Assembly: GCA_038373865.1 (NCBI GenBank)
Contig: JAXGGA010001172.1
Span: forward strand, 1 to 64,000
Direction: 5' to 3'
DNA: 64,000 bases
Origin: Uloborus plumipes
Taxonomy: Eukaryota > Arthropoda > Arachnida > Araneae > Uloboridae
How positions within the stretch are numbered: position 1 is the stretch's first letter; every line of letters begins with the position of its first letter. This document shows, in pieces, positions 45,602-58,400 of the stretch. Below the pieces are notes generated by a model. It was given only the letters and a program-made list of their open reading frames with translations. It ran no database searches and had not been told where the DNA came from. Made by a program: the position numbers and the translations under genes.

Positions 45602-47290
45602 GGGTGATTCTCCAAAAACCTGGTATTTTCGACTCACAAACTCTATAAAAATAAAAATGCTTAAAAAAATCTAAAAAAAATCATACTTACTCTTTGTTAG
45701 GAGCTTATTAAGAGAAAAATAGAGGGAACTAACTTTAAGTATGCTACACCCCCCAAAAGGGGGGGGGTCAATTTTTTCAAACCGAGAGAGTGACAAGAAG
45801 CACTAAGCGAGCAAACAAATGAATTTTATCAAGGATTATCAGAAATTTTACAACAATAACAAAGAAATAACTTCAACATGAATGAAAAACTATGTTTATT
45901 GTTGACAAACAACACTAATTTACAACCTCCTTAAACGAACACTGTTTTAAGAGATGCAGCATCCGACAAATTTAATATTTATATAAATTAATTCATCAAT
46001 ATTCGAACATGTATAGCTATTACTTTTAATGTAATTCTCTAAGTGTTTTATTTCTAATTGGTATAATTAATTAAATTAAGCTGTCACAATAATTATTGTT
46101 GCCTCTATCACTACCATTGTTAGCATCAGTTTCAAAATAGAATTCAACTAGAGCTTAATTCTAAACCAAAATAGTTATTAACAATTTTCAGAGTAAGTAC
46201 CAGGTTTGTTAATTTAAATTATCCAGTTTAGAAAGATAATTTACTTCAGGCAAAAAAGCTGTTCTCTAAAATGAATCTACAACAAAATTTAATGTAACTT
46301 CACTCACCTATTCGAGCAGCGTTAAAGTTAAAAAAATGTCTAACCGACAGATTTGTTTTGAAAAATTCGTCTGAAAAACAAGAAACAAACAACTAAGTAA
46401 AAGAATTATTTTACAGTTACATTTTTTAATTTATCGTCTGCCAACTTTTTATCATAATCTTAGTTCTAAAACTAATGTTTGGTAAATAAATCCATCTATT
46501 CTACCGGATGTTTTACCAGTGCTTTAAAAGTAATGCTAGAGTGACATTTTTTTTTGCGCCAGGAGAGGGACATTTTAATCAAAAAAGGCTGATATTTCTA
46601 CCCGGAATTATATAGAAGGTAAATAATGGTATTTTTCTCTTTTATCCTCTTAACTCAATTACACACTGCAGGCAGAATTATTATTTTTATTTTATTTAGA
46701 ACAGAAATGTTGGCCAGGAGAGGGACATCGAAAATGTTACATACCTCATTTTGAACAAAGGAAAAATAATACGAACAGCAGACACATTCTATAGACAAAA
46801 TACTCTATGAGTCCAAAGAAGTGATGAGAATAAACAGTATTATAGTACTGCAGATTCAAAATTCCTTCTTTTTGCCTTTAATAATTGAACCAATTTGTAG
46901 ACCAGGAGATGGACATGCAATCTGGGGACAAACTTCAAAATGATGTACCTGATTATATAACCATTTAAATAAGCTAAAACAACACTATATTACACTCATA
47001 ACTATACATAATTCAACACTACAAGTGGAATTTATGCAATGGTCACGTAAAATTTTAAAATAATTTATTTACATTTTAGAAACAGGGTGGGACACGCAAA
47101 AAAGGTGACTTTTTGGCTATTCAAAAATTTTTGTAGAAAAAAATAAATGAAAAATTGCTTTGATATGGATTGAATAACATCAGAATAAGTATTTCTAACA
47201 ATAAAAAAAAATAAAAAAACTTTCTAGGTCAAATAATTTTTGTGCTGTCCTACGGGGACATCATATTGTTCGGATTTTGGAGAATCACCC
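45602..47290. mobile_element. TIR element with 4-bp duplication, Sola-like, non-autonomous
   Basis: GGGTGATTCTCCAAAA at 45602 is matched by TTTTGGAGAATCACCC ending 47290, with ATAT on both sides (45598-45601, 47291-47294). The motif CCAGGAGAGGGACAT recurs with changes at about 46559, 46714 and 46903, and as GGTGGGACACG and GGGGACAT near 47086 and 47256. No transposase is inside. End style resembles the element at 34818-37202. Confidence 0.8.
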
Positions 47291-47397
47291 ATATTTGTGA
47301 GAAATAATACGTTCAAAAAGGATTTTGACGAGATGAAAGGAGTAATAAGACAAGACAGAAGATGTTGAACATACGATGACATAGTATCAATGACAGA

Positions 47398-48136
47398 CTA
47401 AATGAGTTCTAATTTCTCGAAGGTTGTTGCGAATCGAAAAGTTTGAGAAGGCTTTGCGTGCAGTAAGAGGTAGAAAACGATTTTAGAGATGACCTCTGCA
47501 CAGTCTTTTGCCTGAAAATGCACAGGCAAAAATACATTTTTTGTAAAAAAAATTTTAACAGTTCGCATCAAAGGACTCAACTGTTCTGTTAAGACAAAGA
47601 ATAGAGTATGACATTGGTAAAAAAAATATTTCAATATGTTGTTGGCAGAGGAAGTTATGACCGTTTGAATATCGGTAAAATATGACATTTTTCATATTTC
47701 GGCCTGATGTAACTAAAAGCACGTTGAACTTTCCTCGGTTGTTTATACATTATTTTAAAGTGCTTGCACTGGTCTTTCAAACGACACTACTTTTGCCGTG
47801 GCAACTAAAATGTACAAGCTGTTTTTGGACCTCAAAAACGCTAAAAAACGTCAAAAATGCCTTGTTTTGAGGGCCTTCACTGACCTTACGGCAACAACTT
47901 GCCACAAATTTAATATTCATTTTGTAAAGTTTCAACCTTCTATATTCCATATACAAAAAGAAAATTGGAGTTAAACAGTTCCTGGTAAGAGTTTTTGGCT
48001 CACAGCAACTTCCATGTCTTAAAAATCCGCTTAATTTTTGATGCCGCACCTTCACCTTTAGGGGTCCATAAAAACTAAACAACTCAAATTTAGAACAAAA
48101 ATTCTGGATTTGGTCTTTCGATAAGATAATGGACAT
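47398..48136 (-). pseudogene. Possible Sola-like transposase relic
   Basis: Two minus-strand frames, 48136-47777 (119 codons) and 47688-47398 (96 codons), may be parts of one decayed protein. The first ends ...VHFSCHGKSSV followed by a stop, recalling the SHGKG-VDGIGG block seen in proteins of this transposon type; the second has FQAKDCAEVISKI. Its N-terminal side points to a decayed end (GAATCACC with GAGACATCATG) near 48165-48178. Recognition rests on short motifs from memory of the family, so confidence is low. Confidence 0.3.
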
Positions 48137-48179
48137 TTGGTAATTTTTAGGAGAAAATCTGAGACATCATGAATCACCT

Positions 48180-49425
48180 CATAATGCTAGGCGCGAGTTT
48201 CTCAGATTCTTGCTCTTAAAATGCAATGCAATCAGATGTCGGGCTGCCACATGAAGACGAAGAAAAATTATGAAGGTTAAAAATGTCATTATTGTATCCC
48301 CAGCACACGCTCGATGTATTAAAAATAGTTTTCAGGAGTAATTAATTTCATAATTAATCCTAAATTATCGTTGTTGTTCAGGTCTCGTAGCAAACTACTA
48401 ACGTTGAAAAATTACATTAATCATTATTTCATGTTCAGTGACAATGTTAGGCGGTCAAGTGAATATAATGAGGAACTGCCATAGATTTAGCTTCTGGTGA
48501 CACCTTAAATGCCAATGCTTAGTAATTAAACTGTCTAAAATATCTACCTTATGATGAAAGGTAGAAGCTGATGGAAAAAAATATTGTGAAGCAAAAGCAT
48601 TTCAAGTTCAGATGGCTTTCCTGTTAATGTACAAATTTCATAAAACTTTGCTGCCATATGTCGTATTCAGAGGCGCCGTAACGGGAGGTCACGATGACCT
48701 CTTAAAATTTCCATATTTGGAAAATTTTGGTTGATTCAGAAAATTTGGAAACATTGTTGCAATATTGCAGCTAAAAAAATCAAATGATTCCTGATTTCTC
48801 TTTCCATCATGTGTAAGTATGTATGTGTGCATGCGCATATTTTATCATTCGGTAAAGTTTGGTGTTTCATGTGGTAAAAGGAGAATTTCCTCCTTTTAAA
48901 ACTTTCAGTTCGGAGCGCTTCAGATCGTGTTCACAATAATCCACATGTTAAATAAATTCGTAATGCGTATTTAAAAAAAGAAAGAAGGAAAGAAAAGAAG
49001 GGGAAAAAGAGAAAATAAAGGAAAGGAAAGCCTGCCTTTGTTAAAATAAAAGGATTTATGGTTAAATGCATTATGTATTAAGTTTCAGGACTATCTTTAT
49101 TATAACCAATCGGCATTAGTCTTTTAAATATATTTCTGATATTTTGACTATATTCTTGCCTGATTCATCAATGGAAAGCAAACTTTTCTGAAAGTTAGGT
49201 CGTTTTGCCAAGTAAAGGAAACCAGGGAGGTTTGACAATAGGGAAGGTTTGACACATTCTATTTTTTTCATATTTAAATATTTATGTAACTGATGAGCAT
49301 CAAATAGCAGCATGGTATAATGTAGAATCGAAAGTTATTTCCATTTATTTTGAAGTAGAATCAAGGAGCAAACCCTGCTTTTTCAGGCCTTTTCGGCCAA
49401 AATAGTATTTTTTTTCTTGTTATAA
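48180..49425. other. Intergenic DNA with a TAATTA-rich island
   Basis: 48230-48560 is unique-looking with TAATTAATTTCATAATTAAT (near 48341), ACATTAATCATTATTTC and other homeodomain-type cores. The remainder is AT-rich, with AAAGAAGG-type runs at 48970-49030. No gene is recognised. Confidence 0.25.
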
Positions 49426-49725
49426 CACTGCAAAAAATGAATTGTTGTTTTTTCAGTATAATACTGGTAGCCGAGGTCCCAATTTAAAACGGCAAAATGT
49501 ACAGCAATAAACTAAAACTAGCAATTTTATGGTTTCTTATTGTAAAGTTAGCAATTTTACAATTTATTGTCGTAAAATTTAACTCTATTATATTGCAAAA
49601 ACAACAGTATAATACTTGCAGCATAGGTTCAAGTTTAAAACTGTAAAATGCTCGCAATTTTACAGTTTATTACTGTAAAATTAGCTGTATTATACTGTAA
49701 AAAACAGCATTCATTTTTTGCAGTG
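49426..49725. repeat. TTTACAG-rich MITE, copy 2
   Basis: Ends CACTGCAAAAAATGAATTG and CATTCATTTTTTGCAGTG are inverted. Inside are AGTATAATACTGG, ATTTTACAGTTTATTACTG and related blocks, as in the copy at 11507-11864. 300 bp, no ORF. A clean target duplication is not seen here. Confidence 0.75.
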
Positions 49726-50148
49726 AATTTTATGTCTCCTGTTCTATTCATTAGCATAAACAGAACCAAATGGAATTATGTGAGTTCTCAGACTACTGCA
49801 TACTTATTTTTTACTTTCACTTTGAAACAGAGCGAAAATGAGATTAGTCTTCAGAAAATGAATCTGAACTAAAATAATATTGCATTTCATGTGATGTAGA
49901 TGACTAAGTCAAAGACTACAAACAAAATGTTGTATCATTTAAAAGAGATTTTTTAAAAAATGCTCTCTCTTAACCACCTAAACTTTCAAACATTATATTG
50001 GTCACTCTGCTATGGCGGTGCTTGAAGGGTATCAATTTAAGATACCGTGATCCAATACAGGTACCAATTAATGGTACATTGGTGGTTGAAGGTATTAGCC
50101 CAAACTGCACCAATTTGATATGGTGATCTAATTCATTAGTGGTTAGTA

Positions 50149-51429
50149 CGAGGGCTGTCTGAAAAGTTTCCGACCTAACATAGATAAAATATTTTTATCG
50201 TCCAAACTGGCTGTTACTTTTTGATATAGTCTCCTTATAAGTCCACACACGTCACCCAGTAATGATCCCATTCTTTTAACTCATCCAAAAGTAGTGATGA
50301 AAACGTGTCCTCAAAAAAGCTGTTGACAAAGTTTATGACCTCCTCATTTGAAGAAAACCTTTGTCCTCCAAGTGCTTCTTTCAGCTTAGGGACCAAAAAA
50401 GGGTCGCTTGGGGCCAGTTCTGGTGAGTAGGGTGGTTGTTCAACGATTTCGAGCCTTAACTCGTGAATTTCGGCTATTGAAACCACTGAGGTGTGAGCAG
50501 GAGCATTTTCTTGATGAAAAAAAACTTTTTTCTTTTTCAAATGCGGTCGTTTTTCTTCTATTTCCTTCTTCAATTTGTCAAGGAGAGTAGAATAGTATGC
50601 TCCTGTTATGGCCTTTCCCATTTTAAGGTAGTCAATGAGTATCACTCCATGGCTATCCCAGAAAACGGTCGGCATCACTTTTCAAGCAGAAGGAACTGTT
50701 TTGGCCTTTTTTAGAGCTGTTCTCACTTTGTAGTCCATTGTTTTGACTGCATTTTTGTTTCTGGAGTGAGCTGATGAATCCAGGTTTCATCCACAATGAT
50801 AAATCTTCAGAAAAACTCTGGTTCATTGTGCCAGAAGTGCGCTGCAAATGTTCATTTGGAAACGTTTCTGGTCAAATTGAGCAAACGCGGCAGTCAAAGT
50901 GCAGCCAGCTTCCGCGTGCTTAATTTCTCATTTAAAATGTGGCATGCGCATTCCTTAGAGATATTCATAGTTTCTTCTATCTATCTCACCTTCAATCTGC
51001 GTCATCCAGCACCATTTGATGAGCTTTAGCAATGTGTTCATCAGTGGTAGCAGTTTTGGGTCGACCTGAGCGTTCATGAACACTCTAGCTGGTACTACCA
51101 CGTTTAAATTCCGCTAACCAAAATTTGACGGTTGTAGACGATGGTGCAGAGTCCCCATACACAGAGTCCAACTCCTTTTTAATTTGTGCAGGCGTATTTC
51201 CTTTTTAAAACAAGTATCGAATCAGAGCTTGATATTCGATTTTTTCCATTTTCAAAAAAAGCTGTTGGAGCAACTCACTAGTATTGCTGTCACGCACACA
51301 ATTTGAACTAAAAATAGCCAAAACTACGGTTCCAAGTTTCCAAAAGACTCCTTAATAAGAAAATCTTTCTTTGTTTCATAAATTTTGCCCTTTTCATATC
51401 GAGGTCGGAAACTTTTCAGACAGCCCTCG
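50149..51429 (-). mobile_element. mariner transposon (decayed)
   Basis: Ends CGAGGGCTGTCTGAAAAGTT and AACTTTTCAGACAGCCCTCG are inverted, flanked by TA at 50147-50148 and 51430-51431. At 1,281 bp it has the standard mariner length. It carries a broken transposase on the minus strand. Confidence 0.92.
50235..51249 (-). pseudogene. mariner transposase pseudogene
   Basis: The reading opens MEKIEYQALIRYL at 51249, has early stops, then shows the first catalytic block VDETWIHQLTPETK near 50790 and a clean C-terminal frame of 147 codons (50678-50235) with FWDSHGVILIDYL, HQENAPAHTS and YSPELAPSD. The family's second Asp (HDNAPAHT) is Glu here; the third Asp (LAPSD) remains at the DD34D spacing. Several stops in the N-terminal half make it inactive. 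Confidence 0.9.
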
Positions 51430-51743
51430 TACATTGCTGTGTGAAAAGAATTAATTAAAACTTCACCAGAATCTCACTATTTAAACCAAGTTGAATTAAT
51501 TTCAATAAGTGCTTCATAATGTTTAAATTCCTAAATTAATATATATCATGCAATAGACAAATAATCACACTTTGATTTAAATTCACTTGATTTTATTTTA
51601 ACAATTTAAGCATCAAAATAATAAATGAAAGTAGCTACTTAAATTAAAATATTAGAAATGGCCATAATTAGAACATGGGTTCCCATGGGAATGAACACTT
51701 ACGCGGATGGTATATCTTGATTTACTATAGTTCAATCACTTCT

Positions 51744-51960
51744 GCCGGATTCATCACCAGTTGCAGACCTTTTCACTTGGCAACGTGTCTAAGAGTTAGT
51801 GAATTTAGTTCTGAAAGCAGCCGAACTCATCACTAGCTGCAGAATTTATCACTTTGAAGCCATATTTATAAGTTCGTGAGTTGGGTTCGGACTACAGCTG
51901 AATTCATCACTAGTTGCAGAATTTTCCACTTTTTTACGGAAAGAATGAGTCTTGATCAAA
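51744..51960 (+). repeat. Three-copy ~77-bp tandem repeat
   Basis: TCATCACCAGTTGCAGA (51751), TCATCACTAGCTGCAGAATTT (about 51828) and TCATCACTAGTTGCAGAATTT (about 51904) recur 76-77 bp apart, with intervening GTGA-TT-G-TTC-GA sequence also related. Low divergence between copies 2 and 3. Confidence 0.7.
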
Positions 51961-52138
51961 TTTTCAGACATCACGTGATGAAGTCACATCACCATAAGAT
52001 TTCTTAGAAGTTCATATCATCGAACATATATAAAATGCAAACCATCGTCAAAAGGAATCTTCAGCTAAAGTATACTTCCTCATATAAAAGTAAAATTTTC
52101 TCTGAGGGCTTCAGCAAAAAGTGAAAAAAAGAAAGATT

Positions 52139-52400
52139 CTGGGGGACTGGGCAGCAACCACCCAGCCCCCAGCAAACGTATTCGAAGACTCTTAGCGCAT
52201 CCCGCAAACCTCAGCGCAAGCGGCAAGCGCCCCATAATTCTTCCAAAAACGTGAACTAAAACTACCGCTCAGTCCCTGCTTGGCTACAGGAGTTTGCCAA
52301 ACCAGGAAGGAAGAATTCCTCCGGTACTGTTGCGGTTAGCATTTTCAAGGCTCCGGTAAACAGGAAGTTGTGTGCGAATAAGGGAACCGCTCACCTTCTC
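52139..52400. other. GC-rich island beginning with a strong hairpin
   Basis: 52139-52172 reads CTGGGGGACTGGG, a 9-base loop, and CCCAGCCCCCAG, giving a near-perfect GC stem. The following 230 bp are GC-richer than the surroundings and not repeated in the window. No tRNA, snRNA or protein pattern was recognised. It could be a structured RNA, a retroposed fragment or regulatory DNA. Confidence 0.3.
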
Positions 52401-53829
52401 ATACTTAACAGTTGTGGCTGTTTAGCGTTAAGAGGATGCTATAAGGTTTTGCCTTGTAGCACACTCCATGAAAGTAAATGAATATTAATGTTCTATAAAT
52501 TTTCATAGAAGATCTGCTGTATGTTGCTTCTATGTTATTTTTCCTGAAAAAAGTATTGCAACGGTTTCTAAAACGGATGTATTTAAGCGCCCTCATTCAA
52601 TGATCAGTAGATGCACAAAAAGAGTTTCATTGAAAATGTGACAAAAAATTAAATGCTTTTGAAATTAAAAATATAATAAATAAGTAAAAAATTTAAAAAA
52701 AACATTTCTAGCAATATTAATTTCTACTGATTCAAAATAAATCCATTTCACAATTTATAGTATTTCCTTAGACTTAATTACTACCGGTACCTTCTACTTC
52801 TTTTAAGTGAGGAGGTTTGGTCCTGGTTTGGACACTCTTGAAAAATTAGTAATACAAAATATGTGTTAAAATTAAAAATAATGTAAAAAGATGCCAGACA
52901 TCACAGGGAAACAAATAATGTCAACTTGGAATTTTTTAAACGGTTAGAAAAAAAAGAAAGATATTTGTAAAAAGTGGGTCAAACCTCTAGTTTCTCCTAT
53001 CAGCTTCTGCAAGATCTCAGAACTAATTTAAAATGTAACTGGCGGGAGGGGGAATTAAATTGGTCCGAATCATACCATGTCCTAAGGGGAGTCAAGGTCC
53101 ATTACATTTTAATCCCAACTTGTCTTTTTAGAGCATTTTATACATAAAAAATTTTGTAGAATACTTCATTTGACAAAATTGCTTCATGTTTTGGGCAAAA
53201 GTTTCCAAGTCAACTCTAAAGTCGCACTTAACTCAAAAGTCTTATACTTAAAGACTAAGGCTCATATTGCACTAAATCTACGGAAAAGTCAAACGTTTTG
53301 CGCAAAAGTCTCATTCTCTACTCATAAGTTTTATGCTGTGCTCAACAGTCTCTCACTCTACTCTAAAGTTTCATACTTTTCAGAGTGGCACACCCAAGGG
53401 GAGGTTTAGAAATTAAAACCCCTCCAAGAATCCTTGATTTAACACAATATTACCAAACATTTTTTTTTGAACATATTCCGGCGGTTATAACCAAAAAGCC
53501 CACCCAGAAGTTAATTTCTGTTTGCACTCTGCTGACACATTTCTCCAAAACTGAATGTTCTACTAACCACATGCTCTATGCAAAAGCTCCACCCAAAAGT
53601 CTAACTCTGCTCAAAAGTGCCTTGCCTGTTGTGTTTAATACTTCAAACAAATCACCATTAGCGATAATTTATTTTTCTCTCTAATTAAATCAAAGTACTT
53701 AACGATACAAATGCTATTCATAACCATATTTTAAAACCACTCATTACTATTCAACAGCTTATTCTGTTTGACCTTCGCTCCATGACAAGTATGAGAGAAA
53801 AGAAAACCTTATTGAATAAAGATGTGCAC
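52401..53829. other. AT-rich DNA with a degenerate short minisatellite
   Basis: No gene. From about 53205 to 53385, CTCAAAAGTCTYA-like units recur at irregular 25-30-bp steps (ACTCAAAAGTCTTATAC, GCAAAAGTCTCATTCTC, CTACTCTAAAGTTTCATAC), with stragglers to about 53630. The open 99-codon frame at 53385-53684 comes from this repeat. Confidence 0.5.
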
Positions 53830-54165
53830 ACAGGCTAAGCCCTTAATGTCAATTTAGAGAGCATTCGGAACGGCGGAGGCCGACTCCTTCGTTATCAATT
53901 TATGTTCTTCTGCGGCTCGTTCATTATCGGGTAATTTCCCGGCCGATCTTTCTTGTATCCACCGCAATCTGTGCCGTAGCGTGAGGGCATTAAAAGATCC
54001 TTTCCAATTAGTCTGGCCGGCAAATCTTTTATTTTGATGAGAGCTTTCCTCGTTCGGAGCATCCTTGATGAATGCGAATGAACGGTCAGCTCTCTCGGAA
54101 TATAAAGGCAAAATTAAGGCGTTAAACCGTCGGTGCCCCGAGCGGCTTGGAACAGATGTTACTTC
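53830..54165. other. GC-rich unique island, candidate regulatory DNA
   Basis: Composition and complexity rise sharply (CGGAACGGCGGAGGCCGAC, GGTGCCCCGAGCGGC). An 85-codon minus-strand frame (54111-53854) crosses it without a known domain. It includes TTCATTATCGGGTAATTTCC and CCAATTAGTC. It could be a conserved non-coding element of the neighbourhood. Confidence 0.3.
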
Positions 54166-56322
54166 AGTGTCGACACACTATTTTCGCAGTTTTTTTTTTT
54201 TTTTGGAAAGAGGGATAAACCTATAATTCGTGAAATTCTCCATCATTGGGAGGAGGCGGGGGGGGGGGGAGTCAATGCATTCTAAGCGATGAAAATTTTG
54301 CACCTAAATCTAGAAGAAAATTGCTAAGTTTGCATCTATAAAATATGTGAAAGAAAAGCGAGTTAGCTAAATTATTGCACCTACTCCTTGAAATATTTTC
54401 GTTTTCTTCCGCAATGTCCGATTTGTGTGTATCCTCTTGTTTCAGATTAAAAAAAAATCACAATACTGAATCCAATTTTTAAGAAACTGATATTTCACCA
54501 TTTTCCACTTGAGCCAGATTAGTTTTTGGTAATAAAATGCAAATTTGCCAGCGTTTTGTGACAGAAATGACCTTTTTTTAAAACCATTTAGAGTTATTTT
54601 TTTCTTTTTAACTTTTAGTAAAAAGAATATGAGTGCATTACAGTCTAGAATTAAAAAAAATCAAATACACTTGTAAAACAAATGAAATTTCTTTATGCAT
54701 ATTTCTTAACATAAACAAACATCGTTAAAGCTTGACCCCGCAGAGTTAGAAGCGGAAACAGACTACTTTCTTTTGTAATGTGAAAAATCAGCAAATATGT
54801 ATACAAGCAGTCAATTTTTTTCTGCTGCGTTTTTGCTGATCTTATCTACTACGAAATGAAGTGTCTCCAATTTATTTGCCATCTTTCCGTGGCATAGCTG
54901 TAAAACTATAAATAAAGAAATATTAAAAACAAATGAACAAAACCGGTAAATAAGATGTTGCTATGCTGTTGTGAAATGAAAAATTTAATCCAGCAAACCA
55001 TTGGTGATACTGAAGAAGTCATCGAGGTAAATTCGATTCCATATTCATAGCCATATGCACACGTACATACATAAACTCTTGAATTATCATTGGCTGCAAA
55101 GCTGCTGCAGTCAACTTAGAAATTCAGAATCTTTAAAATGTTTTGAATTTTGGGCTAAAATAAATAGCCACAATAAATTTATCTTTGATGCAAAGATTTG
55201 TTTGGTTCGATTTCATTTTATTGGAAAAAGTTTTAATCGGCTGTACTCAGCGATAAACAACGCTGCTAGGCAAAAAAAAAAAAAAAAAAACTATGAAAAT
55301 GCTTCTGACAATATTCTTGCAGGTTCTTATGTGAAATGAGCCCCTGAATCCAAATATAATCATCGCTTTTCTCCATTACGTACCACTTTTTTAAATTATT
55401 TTTTCTTTCCCCATTTTTTTAAAAATAGTTTTCTTCACTTTCATTGCCATTATTTTGATTTGGAAGGGAAATATAGCATCATTTGCATATTAACCATTAA
55501 CATTCTTCTGAGGCGCAAGAGAAGAAGCCTTCGTAACAAGTTGGGAGACTCACAGGGGTATTCCCCCTCCCCTTTTAATATGTAAATCATCTCCAAAAAG
55601 TCTCTTTTTTCTAGGAATTTCGCAATTTTTTTCACTTATTTTTTGGTATAAAAACAGCGTATCGTATACTCACTCTAATGAGCCGCATATTACTCTTATG
55701 AGACGATTTAAGGGGTGGGTTTTTAGGGTTCAAACACCCTCCGAAATTTTTCAATTTACTACAAAAATACTTTTCATAGTTTCTCACTGAAAAAATTATT
55801 ATTGCTATTTTATTTTAACTTTCTTACTTACTTTGAAACTGCATTCGAAAAGTAAAATTATCATTGTTGAATAATTGTACAAAATAAGTGTTTTTTCCGC
55901 AGTATTTATTTTTATTGTATTTATCGCAAATATAATTTTTAACTATACACCTTTTCATCCGAATTTTTGATACCACTAAAGAAAACACCAAAGTTCTTCA
56001 TATTTATAAATGCCAAACTCTATATTTAACACGTCTTATAAGTGTCCCCCCCCCCCCGTAAGATAGAAATTTCAAAAGTACTCCTTCGAATGCGCGTCTG
56101 TGAGTAAACTAATCTATCCAGTTTTTTTTTCTTCATTGAAAAGATGAGTATTTTTTTGCTTTTTTTTTTACATTTACCTATTGCAATAAAAATCAACAGA
56201 ACATGGAACATGAAATGAAACTTTATTGACTTTATAGATTTTACGAGAAATTGGTTTGGTAAAACAATCCCCGAAACTAAGGTCTGGTTACGGCCCTGTG
56301 AGACGCATATATTATTAATATG
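54166..56322. other. AT-rich intergenic stretch
   Basis: No gene is recognised. Homopolymer runs lie at 54189-54204 (T), 54250-54270 (G), 55269-55290 (A) and 56046-56057 (C). Confidence 0.3.
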
Positions 56323-56830
56323 TTAGCTGCCGTGGGCAGGTAAACGGCAGTATCTGCAAATATGAGTTTTCGAAATAATTGAAGAAACGCGTTTTTGATT
56401 TCCCACAAAGATCAATAAAACATTGAACTTCGAACATAGGCGATACTATATGTTTATACCGATATATTTTTTGGGTAATTGATTGAATTTTGATTTTGCA
56501 AGCGCATAGAGAGGTAAAGCAGATACTGCCGTTTACCTGCCCTTTTCACTCTAATTGTCATGCGGAATTGACTGGCAGTAGGCAGTAACTGCACAGTATG
56601 CTACTAAATGTCCAGTATTTACATATTCGACAACATGCGGAGTAGATATGTTATTACGAAATATATTATTGCATTGTGAATATGTTTCATTTAAAAATAT
56701 ACATGAGTACCGTGTATCCACTTGATATAGATTTAATATAAACGAACGCAAAATATGATTAAAAAATATAATGAACTGTATTGTATTATGGAAAATATGA
56801 AGCAAAACTTGATGATTCTTCAGCCATTTT

Positions 56831-57632
56831 TACTTCCTTTTACTTAGTAAAGGAAGTATTGTGATCACAAAGAAAATTTCACTCAAAATTCAGTCTAAAT
56901 TTTGATTTTGCTCACCCCCGAATGAATGTTGAGTAGTTTTTTCGAACTATCAGCACATGCATATGTACCTACTAACATATAAACAGCCGAAATATCCTTT
57001 TCGACCATGCCCCAGTTAATTACGACGAGTTTTCTCATGACGTCTGTATGTACGTATGCATGTGCGTATGTATGTATGTTTGTATGTATGTGCAATGTGC
57101 ATATGTATATGTATGTATGTCGCATAACTCAAAAACTGTATGCCGTAGAAGCTTCTAGTTTGGTATGTAGGCTCTGAGGGTGATCGTTGTGCACCTCCCC
57201 TTGTGGTTGTATTCGAATGTTCCCAAGGGGTTCTTTTACCCCTTTGTGGGGTAAATCAATGTTAATTTCAATGCAGATTGAGTGATATGATTTGGTGCAA
57301 CCACTTGGCGATATATCGGCAAACTTTTGGTCGCCAAGTGTTTGCCGCCAAGTTGGCGACAAATTTGGCGAAAAAATGATTTTTTTAAAAAATTTGGATT
57401 CAATTTGGCGCTATTGGGCACATTTTGCGAAAAATTCACTGAATCATGTTAAAATCGGCGATATTTAGAAAATAAATCATTGTAAACCATTATTTTGCAT
57501 TGATTCGTCACAAACTAGGGGTGTAAATGTTTGAATTGTTATCTTGCTCACTCTAATGCACTATTTTAACACTTGAGGCATTTATTATGGAATTTAAACG
57601 TAAAAGGAAGTAGTGTGGCGTGCACACCAGAT
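56831..57632 (+). repeat. ACTTCC/TTGGCGA interspersed repeat, copy C
   Basis: Full-length copy with ACTTCCTTTTACTTAGTAAA at the start and ACGTAAAAGGAAGTAGTGTG at the end. It has an expanded (TATG)n block at 57045-57120 and the same TTGGCGA cluster near 57304-57420. It is more diverged than copy B. Confidence 0.75.
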
Positions 57633-57956
57633 GTTTTAAAATTACTACAAATCAGTTAATGCTTTGTACTTTGCATCAAAACAAGAAATCACTTTGAAAA
57701 AAAGAGCTCTTGAAATGCTTGTTGTGCTGACGATTTTTTTCATAGTACTATTAAAAATGCAACAGCTAGGGATTAAACTGCAAAAACTATCGTCTATTAG
57801 TATGAAAGCAACTGTAATTAAAAGAAAACAAAACAATGTAAATAAAATCATTTCATTGCTGCATTTTTGTTTGTCGTCTGCCAAGTTTGGCTTGTGTATC
57901 TTTGAAATCGTGAAAAATATTGTCTGCTAGTGGAGAGAAACTTTATTTGAAAGAAA

Positions 57957-58400
57957 AAAATCTGGTATGGACCCCACACTACTTCCTTTTACGTGTAAAT
58001 TTTTTTAGTAGATGCCTTAAGTGTTAAAATAATGCTTGGAATGAGCAAAATGACAATTCAGACATTTACGCCCCAAATGTACCACGAAACAAAGCAAAAA
58101 ATGATTTACAACAATTAATTTTCTAAATATCGCCGATTTTAGCATCATTAAGTGGATTTTTCGCAAAATACCGCCAATAGCGCTGAATTGAACCCAAACT
58201 CATAAAATATTTTTTTCGCCAAATTTGTCGCCAATTTGGCGATATATCACCAAGTTGGCAACAAGCACTTGGCGACTAAAAGCTTGGCGATATATCGCCA
58301 AGTGGTAACGCCAATTTATATCACTTAAGTCTGCTTTGATATTAACACTGATTCACCCCCAAAAGGAATAAAACACCCCCTTGGGAACATTCAAGTGCAA
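57957..58400 (-). repeat. ACTTCC/TTGGCGA interspersed repeat, copy D (truncated, inverted)
   Basis: On the minus strand this matches the 3' half of the family, from the CCATACCAGATTT terminus (57960) to the GGGTGTTTT...CCCAAGGGG block at about 58385. The 5' half, with the AT hairpin and (TATG)n tract, is missing. It faces copy C tail to tail across 325 bp. Confidence 0.72.
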
